Below are positions 1 to 10,414 of a stretch of 64,000 nt of DNA, piece by piece; position 1 is the stretch's first letter; every line of letters starts with the position of its first letter. Location of the stretch: NCBI GenBank assembly GCA_013398955.1, contig VWPU01003213.1, positions 1-64,000 on the forward strand, written 5' to 3'. The translations under genes and the position numbers were made by a program. Source of the DNA: Callaeas wilsoni. Taxonomy: Eukaryota > Chordata > Aves > Passeriformes > Callaeidae. Under the pieces are notes generated by a model. It was not told the DNA's origin. It saw only the letters and a list, made by a program, of their open reading frames with translations, and ran no database searches.

Positions 1-114
1 AAAGGAGGCCATCAGAGGCCATATTCCCTAAGAATTGATGGTGGTGTCGTGTGTAAGGATTATGGAACAATGGTTTAATGACACTGCTGCACTTAGGGTT
101 TTTTGGTCAGTTAT
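1..114. other. Unique flank left of the first LTR
   Basis: I see no gene or repeat in this short left-edge stretch. Its last five bases (gttat) are where a target-site duplication for the adjacent LTR would lie. Confidence 0.6.
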
Positions 115-682
115 TGTGCTGGACTTGTCTGCAGTGGAGTTAATTTCCTTCCCAGTGGCAGGCATGGGGCTGTGTTTTGAACACGGCTGATAATATACAG
201 ATGTTTTTGTTATCCGCACACAGGGCCAAGCCCTTTTGTGCTTTTCACACTGCCATACTGGTGAGGAAGCTGGGGCTGCATGGGAAATTGGGAGGAGCCA
301 CAGCAGGCACGGCTGAGCCCGACTGACCAGAGGGCTATTCCAAACCCTGTGACATCGTGCTCAGTGTATAGGCAGAGGTATACAGAGAAAGGGGCATGTT
401 TGGAGTGATGCCATTTGTCTTCCCAAGTAATTGTTGCACATGATGGGGCCCTGCTCTCCTGGAAATGGCTGAACACCTGCCTGCCCATGCGAAGCAGTAA
501 ATTAATTCCTTGTTTTTCTTTGCTTGTGTGTGTGGCTTTCTCTTTGCCTATTAAACTGCTGTTATCTTAACCCATGAGATTTCCAGGTATTACCCTTTTG
601 GTTCTCTCTTCAATCCCACTGGTGAGGGGATGGGTGAGTGGCTGTGTGAGGCTTTGTGGATGTCTGGGATTAAATCACAACA
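115..682 (+). mobile_element. Old ERVL-type solo LTR (bird endogenous retrovirus)
   Basis: The block runs from TGTGCTGG to TCACAACA, so it has the TG...CA ends of an LTR. Its order of sequence blocks matches a very common bird ERVL LTR as I remember it: a GAGTTAATTTCCTTCC block near the left end, a degenerate TATA-like GTGTATAG at about 364-371, a CTTCCCAAGTAA block in the middle, CCTGCCTGCCCATG near 476-489, an ATTAAA poly(A) signal at 550-555, then a GGGATTAAATCACAACA end. No internal retroviral sequence lies beside it, so it is probably a solo LTR. The flanking five bases are gttat on the left and gctgt on the right, identical at only three of five positions. Together with drift from the remembered consensus, this suggests an old insertion. 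The reverse-strand open frames at 210-488 and 590-799 overlap it and are not genes. Confidence 0.8.
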
Positions 683-1001
683 GCTGTATAGGAGCTGATG
701 CTCGATAGAGGTGAGAAACAGAAACATGGGCATGAGGCAGGAACTGTGGAGAAGGTTTCTATGGTATAGTTTTATTAGTGTTGGCTTACATTCAGTCACT
801 CAGCGAGAAACCCTTCACTTATATACAGCTGTATTGTCATAGGTAACTGTGTATTGTATAACCAGTCTTTTCTAAGGAATAGAGACATTTAGCATTATAA
901 TTTCTTAAAAAAAAAAAAAGCTTGATACCCATTACACAGCAATAAAAATGCATTTTTCAGAGCTTCTTTTTCATTTATTAATTTATTATTTACACATTTA
1001 G

Positions 1002-1129
1002 AAGAAGATTGTACTTGTGCAGAAATGTCCAAGTGTCCTAATGAAGGCAGGAAAGCTGCGAACGAGCCACAACTGATGCAAGATGATGAAGCTCCATTTG
1101 GAGAGGAAGAATGTGCTCACATCAGATGA
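1002..1129 (+). other. Weak candidate terminal coding exon
   Basis: A T-rich tract followed by an AG at 1000-1001 looks like a splice acceptor. The frame beginning with codon GAA at 1004 is open for 41 codons to a TGA at 1127-1129. The translation is rich in Glu, Asp, Lys and Cys (for example EEDCTCAEMSKCPNEGRK) and is unlike the Phe/Leu/Ile/Ser-rich translations of surrounding AT-rich DNA. An AATAAA at about 1552-1557 could serve as a poly(A) signal, giving a 3' UTR of about 430 bases. I do not recognise the peptide, no upstream exon is in the window, and an open frame this short is common by chance. This is a hypothesis, not a gene call. Confidence 0.2.
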
Positions 1130-2868
1130 GAGTGTGGCAAGTGATTCTTCCCACATGTCCTCTCTCTAAACTGTCTGCCTCTGGATAGGGACATTCAAAT
1201 TTCCATGCATTGGTCAGAAATGAGCTATCTTGTGGCTGTACAGCTAACTGGAATTCAACACGATCTGGTGTTATTTGCAAGTAATTGCTCCCTAGTCAGT
1301 CAATAATTTACATATCGACAGTTCAGGAGAATATTTGTTATATAAAATGAAGAGTTTCCTTTAAAATATGCTTATCAATTGTTTAATTTTCAACCCTTAC
1401 TAATGAAGAAATGAAGGGTCAGGAGGGAGAAGGAGGGAAGAAAAGGTCTCAGGAATATTAGGAAACAATTTATACAAGAATGAATATAAGTGGTTTTAGT
1501 CTGCTGTAATCTGGAGACTGTCTTTTCATTCTCCATCCTGCCTTAGCTTAAATAAAGAAAATACAATCTGACCTCATGTAAGAATGGCTGAATATTTATT
1601 TATTATTTTATTTTACTAAAGTAAAAGTAGCACTTATGATAGGTTCAATTGAAATCCCAGTTGCTTTTATTCCCTCCTCCCAAATCTTTACTATAAATAC
1701 GTATTTTATGTGTGAAAGTACTTTGCATTTATGAAATTAGAGAAGATTCAGAGATATCTCGGTAAAAGAAAGTGTGAGTGCTAGGAAGGCTGCGTGGCCT
1801 ATTACTGTTAGTTCTTACTGGTCCCCTTCCAAAAATGTTTTATCTTTTTTGCTTATGAAGAGATTGAGGAGGACTGTCAGAAGGCCAAGTCTTACTGTAC
1901 CTTCCTTTCTAAATTATTCCTGAAATCTTGCCATTTCTATTTAATAGAGAAAGAGCTACAGTGGTATTAAAGGGTATGGTCTGCCTTTAGATAGTACATC
2001 CTGCAGTGTCATGCTTTCATTTGTATCAAAACTCTTTACTGTCATCTGAAATTTAGATTTTTGCATCAAGAAATGAAATTTTTCCTATGTATTTACCTCT
2101 GAACCCCACAGAGTTAAGAAAGGAACCAGTAATTTATTTTATTTCCTTTGAAGGCTATTTTAGGTCCTTGACTACTGCATGGATGTTTTCTGTAGCATCA
2201 GTGTTAGCACTGTTGCCACTCGTCACCAATCATCTGCAAAAGCCCCAGATACCTGAGTCACCTGCCCTTTTTTAGTGTGACTTCGGTGGATAACTTTTGC
2301 AAGTCACAAAATCTGTTCTGCAACAAGGAGAGTGCTGAAGTCTGTCTCCTCACATGATTTGTCTAAATCAGAAAAATCTGTTCCACTTAGGTTCGTGGTT
2401 GGACTGACTTCTGCCTGTCCTCCTCCCTGCATGCATTCTCTGTCTTTCCCTCTCGCTTATATTTATATAGCAATCTCAGTGAAGGAACCTACAAATGCAA
2501 ACACTGACAATTTGGTCTACTTAAAATTCAGTGGCTAATAAAGTTCGAAATAGTATGCTGCTCTAGGGGCTTGTTAGCTATGCACAAGTATAACACAGGT
2601 CTCCCTTCCTTTCTTGGACACTAAGTTAACACTTAAATGATGATTAAAACAAAACAGATGCAAACCAGAGCCAGTTGCAGTTGTTCTGATTAGCATTAAC
2701 AGTTGTTATACAAAGAATTAGTAGGGAAAGACTACAACATCAGTTCTGTTGGCAGAAGAAGGTACAGTCATGGCCAATCCAATCCAATTAAACCATGTCT
2801 CCAGTATGCAGATGAACAGCAAAAATGAAAATCAGAATATATCAATACATTGCCTTTCTCAATACGCT

Positions 2869-2949
2869 GAGATGCAGAGGAGATCCCAGGAGATGCAGAG
2901 GGCACTATGAGGAAGAAAAGAGATATGGTGAGGAAGAAAAGAGATATGG
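2869..2949. repeat. Short direct and tandem repeats (12-bp pair, then 21-bp x 2)
   Basis: GAGATGCAGAGG occurs at 2869-2880 and again at 2890-2901. It is followed by two identical 21-bp units at 2908-2928 and 2929-2949, each starting TGAGGAAGAAAAG and ending ATATGG. A third partial unit decays into an A run. Because 21 is a multiple of three, the overlapping 61-codon open frame shows a repeated EEEKRYG motif, but nothing else supports coding. Confidence 0.85.
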
Positions 2950-4467
2950 TGAGAAAAAAAACCCACAGATCAAAATAGGTGCTGTGAAGACAAATATCTT
3001 AGAGAATTAACATGGATCCCTCACCACTTGTGTAGTAATAGCTGAAATGTCTGTCCCAGAAGAAATTTTGAAATTTCAGAATCATTTTCAACCAGAATAA
3101 AAACAAAGAATTGAAATTTCTGATACTTTTAAGAAATTAATTTTTTTAGCACCCACAACACACAAACTTCTGTTTTAAAAAACATGAATATAAGTTTACA
3201 GAAGCACTTCATTATTACCCTTATTATTTTTCTACATGATATATAAAATATTGAAATGAAGGTACTTGACCTTAATGAAATTCTAAAATTTCCATCACTT
3301 TGCATGAATGATTTCAATAAAATTCAATATATTCTAATAGAATATGTTGACTTAATTGAGTAATTTTCCAGTAGATTTTTTAAAAGCCAAAACAGTGCTA
3401 TAACTTAATGCTTCCTTATTTTTGAATTCTCCAAATTAATGAAATCTCTGACATTCTTTGAGTTTTCAGCTTGATCCAAATAAATAAAAAACCTGCAAGA
3501 CACAAAGAAAAAAATTTCTAATGAACTCTAATTCAGCTAGACAATTGGCTGGATCCTAAATCATATATGTTTCTTGTTATCAAAACCCAATATCTCTTGA
3601 TTATCTATAGTATCATTTATAGAGTGATGAAGTGATAGTACTTGTTTCTGAAAAACCTGTCTTGTTCTAATTAAGTATTACCATTGTAGGGCTCTCTTAC
3701 ACACTTTATTTACTCAAGTTTTTAAGGCATAGCTTTCTGAAATCCAGAATAGTATACATATATATTAAAAAAGCAACACATTAAAAAGCTCAGAGGCAAT
3801 GTAAGAATTCTCTTCCATTTTGGCTTATAAGTAAAAAGAAAATGCTGGACGGAAATACATATTGCATTTTTTACAGAGAAACCTCCTGAAATAAATTAGC
3901 AAGCACAAAAGGCAGAAATATATTTTACAAAATCAAAGTAAAAAACCCCCAAACAAACAAATCAAAACAGCAGGACAGATCAAGGGCATGCACATTAGGT
4001 ATATTCTTCAGGTTAGGAAGAGTAACTTTAAGTTCATGTATTAGGTGAAAGTTCTCAAAGCTCATATTGTTATTTTCTCCCAGGGCACTGCTTACTGACA
4101 GATTCAACATGCAGACTGCATTTCTGCTGGATTTGATAAAAATACAATTAAAATTTCGTACGAGGGGGTACGCCAAATTGGCCTGCATCCTAGAACCCAC
4201 TCCAAGCAAAACCTTGAGGAATATATTGTACAAGAAAAGGTCTGTCCCCTGGGATTACCTCCCACTTCCTTTAACCTGATATTTTGCTCATCCTATTATG
4301 AGATTCCTTAGAGGGGTGAAACACTAGATTGCCTCATTAAGACTCATCATTTACAAGATGTTGACAAACGTTGGCATTTATCCTGTTGTCATAACAAATG
4401 CGAGAAAATGACCACTTGGCAATAAGTGATTCTATGCAATTGCAGGTTGTAAAATACAAGAATATGA

Positions 4468-4488
4468 GGGTGGGGGGGTAGGGGGTGG
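4468..4488 (+). other. G-quadruplex-type G tract
   Basis: The run GGGTGGGGGGGTAGGGGGTG can be read as four G-tracts of at least three bases with loops of one to two bases. That fits the usual G-quadruplex pattern on the + strand. It stands alone in AT-rich DNA with no gene beside it. Confidence 0.6.
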
Positions 4489-5800
4489 TCTGTGGATAAT
4501 GTATTAGTATCACTATGTAGCATCTCTGAACACTTTTTCAAGGCATTGTAACAAATCCAGGCTGAAATAAATAATAATGAACAGCTTCTTTTTATAGAGT
4601 TTTCCACATGTGCAACCCAAACATTAATTAAGAAAAATGAGAGAATAGTTTTAAACACAACATAATAATGAAACAGTTATTGTTATCTTACTGGATATTT
4701 CATCATGAGCACCCAGCATCCATACTGTCCTCGCTGACAGCCTGAAAACTCTCTGAACTCAGTTTGCCTACAGCTCTCATCTGCCCTGAGGCTGATGACA
4801 GCATGCCTTTCTTAACGAGGGTCATCCTGCCCCCTCCCAGTTAATGGTGTGTGAGGTCATCACAGGAGACCCCACAACAGAGATTGCTGAGGCAGGTCTG
4901 GATGTGAGAGAACTGTTCTCCTGAGTCCATGCACAAGTGTTTTGGGAAGTGGAAGTTTTCTTCCTTTGGAAACACCAGCACTGTGGTCATGAGGTAGTCC
5001 CGTAGGCAAAAGTATATCCTGAAGACAGAATCATCATCCATAAAAGCAGACAAAGATAAATGCAAAGAGGTAAATGCCTAAAAATGGATGCAGTCCTTAT
5101 CCTTAAGGTTACATTTAGGAGCTCCCTTTTTAGGTGAAGGACCTTGAATCCTCAGGTGTCTCCGGTTCTGCTTCTGAATATGCATCTCAATTTTGACCTT
5201 TTTTAGAAAGTTGACATCTCTAACTATTGTTTTCTTGCAGATAAATCAAAACAGAAGCAACAACTGATTATCTTAATTATAATGGCTTTATTAACAGACA
5301 CCAACTGTCTTGTGAGATGAAACCGGTGATACTGCTAACACTCAGAATCAAAAGTGACAATAACTTGTTTGCCAAGGGTAGTGACTTGCAGGTGGTTGGT
5401 AATTCCATCCTACTTGACTAATACACTGCCTGAAACACTGCTGTTGTGGAGGTTGTGGGGCTCTAAAAGAGACAACAAAATTGCCTTGTCGTCAGAATTT
5501 ACAGCCACTGATTTCATAGTATCTAAATCTTAATTGAGTGATTCAAAGAGTGGCATGTAATTCATTGATTCCCATTTCTGTCATTAATCATTATTGCTCA
5601 CTTCATGTTTCTGATTATTTGATTTGATTTGAGTGTATGTGTGAGTTATTTGAAGCACAGAGTTTAGGCCAGTTAGAAGACGATGCATGTCTTCAGTTGA
5701 GTACTGATGCTCTTATAATACTAAAAAAGGAAAAATGACAGCTCTGAAGGAATCCTTACATTCTCTGGAGCACACTACACTTTTGAAGTAAATACTTTTC

Positions 5801-5805
5801 AACAC
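5801..5805. repeat. Left target-site duplication of the 5806-6408 LTR
   Basis: AACAC here is identical to AACAC at 6409-6413 on the other side of the LTR. A 5-bp duplication is typical of ERVL-class integration. Confidence 0.85.
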
Positions 5806-6408
5806 TGTCCTGGGTTGCAGTGTATTCTATTACCATCTTCAGGAGCTGTTAAAACTAGGTGGGGCTGTCCCCTGCCTCCTCTCTCTGGACTATCTTCTGT
5901 TAATAGGCCAGCTGTCGAAACCAGGTGGGGCAGCGTTCCTTATCTCTCCCATGACCCATCCTCCCTCTAGGGGGGATGTCTCCCATTGATGGGCCATCTA
6001 GTCTCACCACATGGCTGATAAAATTACATCCTCCCATTGTGAGATGCTCTGCCCAGAGGGAGGAACCACGCATCCCATCCTGGATATAAGCTAAGATTTC
6101 GAACACCAGAGGCAGCCCTTACCTACTGGATTCCCAGCGCACAAGAGCTACCACTGGACCTTCAGGTGAAGCCAAGACCTTCTCTACAGGATCCCTGCTT
6201 CAACAGAACCATCTTCAGCAGAACTCTGGAGGACTGCAGCCACCATTTTATTGGACTGCTACCAACTCCCTGACTGACAGGGTGTCAGGTTGTATCCTGA
6301 CTCTGCCAGTGGTTTCTTTTTTGTACTATTGCATTTATTTCAGTTTTTCCTATTAAATTGTACTTCTGACTTGGAGTTTCTCACTGGTTTTGCTTTCAAA
6401 CCAGCACA
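5806..6408 (+). mobile_element. Solo ERVL-type LTR with intact ends and 5-bp duplication
   Basis: The 603-bp element starts TGTCCTGGG and ends CCAGCACA, giving TG...CA termini. It is flanked on both sides by AACAC. A TATA box (GATATAAG, 6083-6090) and an ATTAAA poly(A) signal (6352-6357) are in the right order for a + strand LTR. The sequence agrees closely with a bird LTR family I remember, which shares the TGTCCTGG start with other avian ERVL LTRs. No gag-pol or primer-binding sequence lies between the duplications, so this is a solo LTR left by recombination between the two LTRs of a provirus. Intact ends and a perfect duplication suggest it is younger than the copy at 115-682. The 68-codon reverse open frame at 5900-6106 lies wholly inside it and is not a gene. 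Confidence 0.87.
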
Positions 6409-6413
6409 AACAC
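6409..6413. repeat. Right target-site duplication of the 5806-6408 LTR
   Basis: AACAC, identical to 5801-5805. Confidence 0.85.
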
Positions 6414-9299
6414 TAGATATATATTACTAGCCATGTCAAATTTCTGTCCAGTGTATGGGACTTCAGCCTCTGAGATAAAGGGTCTCCTCTTCTTATCTTC
6501 TCCTCAGCTGTAGTTACTCCTTGTGTCACAGACTGTCTCAAATCTACTCCTGAATCATTTAGATGATCCCTTTGAACATTTGTTGCTGGTCTTTTATATC
6601 TAGAGACATCTTATATATGGTATGATGTTTTCCCAATCACGATGCCCTAGAGTGTGGGCTTATCATGCTGTCTCCTTGCCTTTGTACTCTTCTATTTTGT
6701 TTATAGTATTTTTTAATTGAGTCCTGGACTCCCAATCTGCACTCATTAAACACAGAGCACATAAACACTTGTAAAGTAACAATTAAGTCACAGCCAGGTA
6801 CTGGTGTTTTCCTCCCTGCTGACTTTACCTCTGCTGAATACAATTCATTAACATTTCCATAGCTTTGGTTACCCCATATTGGAATTTAAGTCTGTATTTG
6901 CTTACTTATTATTGCTTATTGCCTATTCTAAAAACTGCTGCTCCTTTGTTTTTGTCAGACATACAGTGCTAACTCCATGCACCTACCTACAAGCAATGGG
7001 GTCTGAATGCCCCAACCTCAGTGTTTCCTAACAGACTCAAATATTTACTTGTGGTCCAAAAGATTTTTCCTTGCCTTGAGCAAAACTAAATGCACTCACA
7101 AAGTTACATGCAGAAATACATGCAGCATTTACCAATTTCTTCACTGTAGAGTCCAAGTGGACAATGATCAGCATTATTATTCCAATGAATATAATTAGCA
7201 CTGTCTCACAATGATAAGACCAGTTGGAAGGCTGGTTCTTGTAAAGTGTTGTGTCCAAAGATGTGCTCATGATGAACAGACTGTTGCCATGGATGTGTTT
7301 CAGTCCACCTTGTTAAGGTGGACTTCTCAGTCAGTGTTTGGAATTGAGTACGTTTGTATCTCTGATGCACTAGCTTACTGCTCCATTGAGAGTGACCTTT
7401 TAAGGTACAACTCTGGACTGTGGAGAGATATGCAGGTGGGTTCCACACCTGAAACACTATCATGCACAGGTATACATCATGACCTATACAGCTAGGTTTC
7501 TGCAAAGATCCACATCAGTATCTCTGCATTGTCCTGTGCATGAAGATGCAGAAGGTCATGGTACAAGATTGTTCATATTTCTACATGGCATAGCATCTCA
7601 GGATATAGGAATACCTAGAGATGCTAGGTGCTATAAAACATACTAAAATGTTTCACTCTTCTAAAAGAAAGCTTTGCAGAGTAAAGATGGGTGAGAATTT
7701 GATTGTTTGTGTTTTGGCCTTGGAAAAAATTAAAAACTTGCAAATCATTTTTCACTAATTTTGTAGAATCAAAAAAGCATCAGTCTCTAAAAGAGCGAGT
7801 TTTCTCTGGGTATTTTCTTCTAGAGCTGTGTGAAGCTCGAACCTAGCTTCTATTTATGTCCGTAGAAGAGTTCCCATTGAGCACAGAGGGAGCAGGTGCC
7901 AGTCCTGTGTGTCCTACCAAGGCACCTGAAGCAGGTGTTTATAACCATACAGTGCTATATGCCGTTTGTGCCTCGTTGCTAATTCACCACAGCCATCTTT
8001 GTCTTCTAACACACCCTCACACACCTCTTTGATTTTCTTTTCAAACTCATATGCTTATCTAGCAATCATCTATAAATAAAAGATAATGAACAAAAATGAA
8101 TTTTACAGAAGCCAATATGGACCATGAAAATAATGAAAACCAGTTTGCCGACACTAAAAAAAAGTTAATTGACCATCTGGAGGTGTGCGAAAACTTTTGC
8201 AAATGTGGTATAAAAATTGAGCAAGATCTTTTTCGTTGAGTTTACTAGTTGGTTAAATAATGCATTTGTCTTTCTTTTTCACCCTGAATTTTTTATATTT
8301 ATTCATTCAGAGTGAAAACCAGTTCTAATGCCCATGGCACCTGCTTCTGCAGTTCTTCCTGACAGAGTACATTCATGATACAATATTCTTGTACACTGTA
8401 GCTTGTGCAATTTTCCATATGAGCATATTCATAATAATAACAATACATACTTCTACTGTAATAATAAATATGAATTAGAACAGTGGTTAAATCTGGTAGG
8501 GTATAATTATAGGTTGCCCTGGTGAGCTAAATTTCAGTGGGGTTTGGTTCTATGGTTTAGGGTAGTCTCCATTAAATATAGGAAAATCCAGTTAATTAAT
8601 TAGCCCTTAGTGTTAAATGAGTTTTTTAAGCCTGAGAGACAAGGGGAATGTGGGATTTGTGGGGACTTGACAGTGAACGTTTAATGATGTTAAACCCAAA
8701 GTGACTGTTAATATAGGCTACGGTACCTGAGAATCAGAAATACAGTCAGAGAGATAAATGCAAATAAAGCACCGAGGTTTAACAGGAAATGAGGAATATT
8801 AATTTCTCTGGATATTCAGATTATCTTTGTATGATTTAAATTTTTTTATGGTTAAAAATGCCAGTGCCAGGGTCCCTCATTCCCTGGCCATACAGAAGAC
8901 ATTAAGAGCGATAGGAAATGTGCAAAAATGTGAGTTGACTTTTTCTGAGCATTTATGTTGTTCTTTTTCTGGGTAGTTTTCCACCATGTGGAAAAGCTGC
9001 TTATGAAGAGTTGTCCTTGGGCAAGGGAGGCTTTATATCGTTGTCTTCACATAACTTTCTTCTAGGGCTATCTCAGTGCCAATCAGTCCTGGGCTGTGTC
9101 AGAAGCCACATTAAAGTTTTTCTGCCTGGTGACACTGTAAGCCTGGCCGCTGTTTTTTCTGCTGAGTGGACTTTTAGCCTTTTGGGGGGCCTCACCCCGT
9201 TCTCTCCATGTGGACATCTCTCCATGCATTATGACCTTTTCATTCTGACTTCTGTCCTATCCTACCCACCCAGGGAACTTACCACAAGGGTATAATGGT
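6414..9299. other. Unique DNA without a recognised gene
   Basis: I see no repeat family or gene here. Overlapping open frames of 63-99 codons on both strands near 7007-7505 lie in a patch with few stop codons. They have no recognisable domain, and being open on both strands argues for base composition rather than coding. Confidence 0.55.
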
Positions 9300-9537
9300 G
9301 CTGGTATAGCTTGCCAGGGCTCTGAGGGCACCACCAGCCCTTCCTGGTCCTGCCTACGGCCCCTGAGCTCTTTGCACCCTGCCAGGGCCCGTGTTACACC
9401 GCAGAGCAGCCAGTGTCACTGCAGTGGGGCTGGTCTTCAGCTCCACACAGCCCTCGCCATGGTGCCTGCTGAGCCAGCTCCTGTCGCAGTCCCAAGCCCT
9501 GGCCCTTCCCCACAGCCCTGCCTGCCCATCCTGGACT
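9300..9537. other. GC-rich block left of the ERVK-type LTR
   Basis: This block is clearly richer in G and C than its surroundings, with many CCCTG and GCCC words, and it stops at the LTR duplication. GC-rich sequence resumes at 10023, so the two parts may be halves of one older element split by the LTR. I cannot name that element. The open frames at 9354-9633 on both strands follow from base composition and cross into the LTR. Confidence 0.4.
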
Positions 9538-9543
9538 GTGTCT
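9538..9543. repeat. Target-site duplication of the reverse LTR (left copy)
   Basis: GTGTCT here is identical to GTGTCT at 10017-10022. A 6-bp duplication is typical of ERVK and alpharetrovirus-like integration. Confidence 0.85.
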
Positions 9544-10016
9544 TGTGGAGAGTTGCCGGGATGAACCACACGTACTCATAGAGTTATTGGTGGAACTCCA
9601 TCTATTGATTATTATAGGCCTGGTTATATACATTAGTCAGCTTGTTCACGAGCCACTTAGCAACTTATGATTGGATAATAGCTATTATTGCGCGTATAAT
9701 AGTTAATATGGATTGGCTATAGCTAAACAATCATGCTTTTTCTTAATTCTTTTCTTGTGGTTACATGCTTCTGTTTTCCCATCCTGTCTTCCTATCTTGT
9801 TACTTTCCTACCAGTGGCTTTGTTTCTTCTTTCTTGCTTATTAAGGATAATCAAGGTTGCTGAGGCCTCGGTTGTACACATTCCAATGAGCAGCTCCCGT
9901 GAGAGACTGCTCCCAGTACCCATTTTCTCTGAGAAACTGCTCGACAATTACTGAAACCTGGGTTGTGCACTTAGCTTAGCTCTGTATGTCCTTGCTCAGC
10001 AAGCCATTCTTCTACA
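9544..10016 (-). mobile_element. Solo ERVK-type LTR, reverse strand, with 6-bp duplication
   Basis: Read on the reverse strand, this 473-bp element starts TGTAGAAGAATGG at 10016 and ends CAACTCTCCACA at 9544, so it has TG...CA ends. It is flanked by GTGTCT on both sides. A TATA box (TATATAAC on the reverse strand, 9623-9630) lies about 80 bases before the 3' end. The usual poly(A) site position, just after it, reads AATAAT/AATAGA (9601-9613) rather than AATAAA, which may be mutational decay. A short U5-like segment containing GTTCATCCCGG follows. The sequence resembles a bird ERVK LTR family I remember. No internal retroviral sequence is present, so it is a solo LTR. The + strand 73-codon open frame at 9733-9954 is antisense within it and is not a gene. 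Confidence 0.83.
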
Positions 10017-10022
10017 GTGTCT
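10017..10022. repeat. Target-site duplication of the reverse LTR (right copy)
   Basis: GTGTCT, identical to 9538-9543. Confidence 0.85.
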
Positions 10023-10170
10023 GACCCAAGGCTCCCTCAGTAAGTCGTGTCTTGTCCCCCAGATCACCAGCTGTGAGCTGTTTTGGCCTCGCCCTTGGAT
10101 CTACCTCGGCACCTGGTTTCCCAGCAGGCCTTTGCTTCCCCCAGAAAGAGATCATTCACACCCCCAGTGA
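10023..10170. other. GC-richer block right of the ERVK-type LTR
   Basis: This moderately GC-rich sequence resembles in composition the block at 9300-9537. It is possibly the other half of an element interrupted by the LTR. No family was recognised. Confidence 0.35.
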
Positions 10171-10338
10171 ATATAATTGCATTGCTTTTGTTTTATTCAC
10201 ATCTTCCCATTTGTACACATTGCATTACCACAGTACTATCGGTAGTCATTTATGGCCAAACACCGGCATATATACAGAATGAAATTCATCCTCTTTAACT
10301 TTCTTCATCTATAAAGTAGCTGACTCCATCTTGGTTAG

Positions 10339-10414
10339 TCATAGAATCATAGAATCATGGGGTGGCCTGGGTTGGAAGAGACCTTAAAGATCATCTTGTT
10401 CCAAGCCTGCCATG
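10339..10414 (-). mobile_element. CR1 LINE 3' end, heavily 5'-truncated
   Basis: The + strand carries TCATAGAATCATAGAATCAT, the reverse complement of the short terminal repeats (ATTCTATG-type) that end CR1 elements. Next come GGGTTGGAAGAGACCTTAAA and GATCATCTTGTTCC, the standard CR1 3' region. Similarity fades after CCTGCCATG near 10414. The copy is therefore in reverse orientation and keeps only about 75 bases, the usual result of truncated LINE reverse transcription. Confidence 0.93.

Larger units (their letters stand above)
683..5800. other. AT-rich unique DNA without a recognised gene
   Basis: This stretch holds scattered open frames of 60-100 codons with no recognisable domain. It also holds a 13-base A run at 907-919, the candidate exon at 1002-1129, a small tandem repeat near 2869-2949 and a G-rich tract near 4468-4488. 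I saw no CR1 or LTR sequence. A slightly more GC-rich patch lies near 4730-5070 and carries a 74-codon reverse open frame that I do not recognise. Confidence 0.6.

Noticed and set aside
4841..5065. 74-codon reverse open frame with a protein-like look
   Set aside because: Not recognised, no splice-site support noted, and similar frames occur throughout the window by chance.
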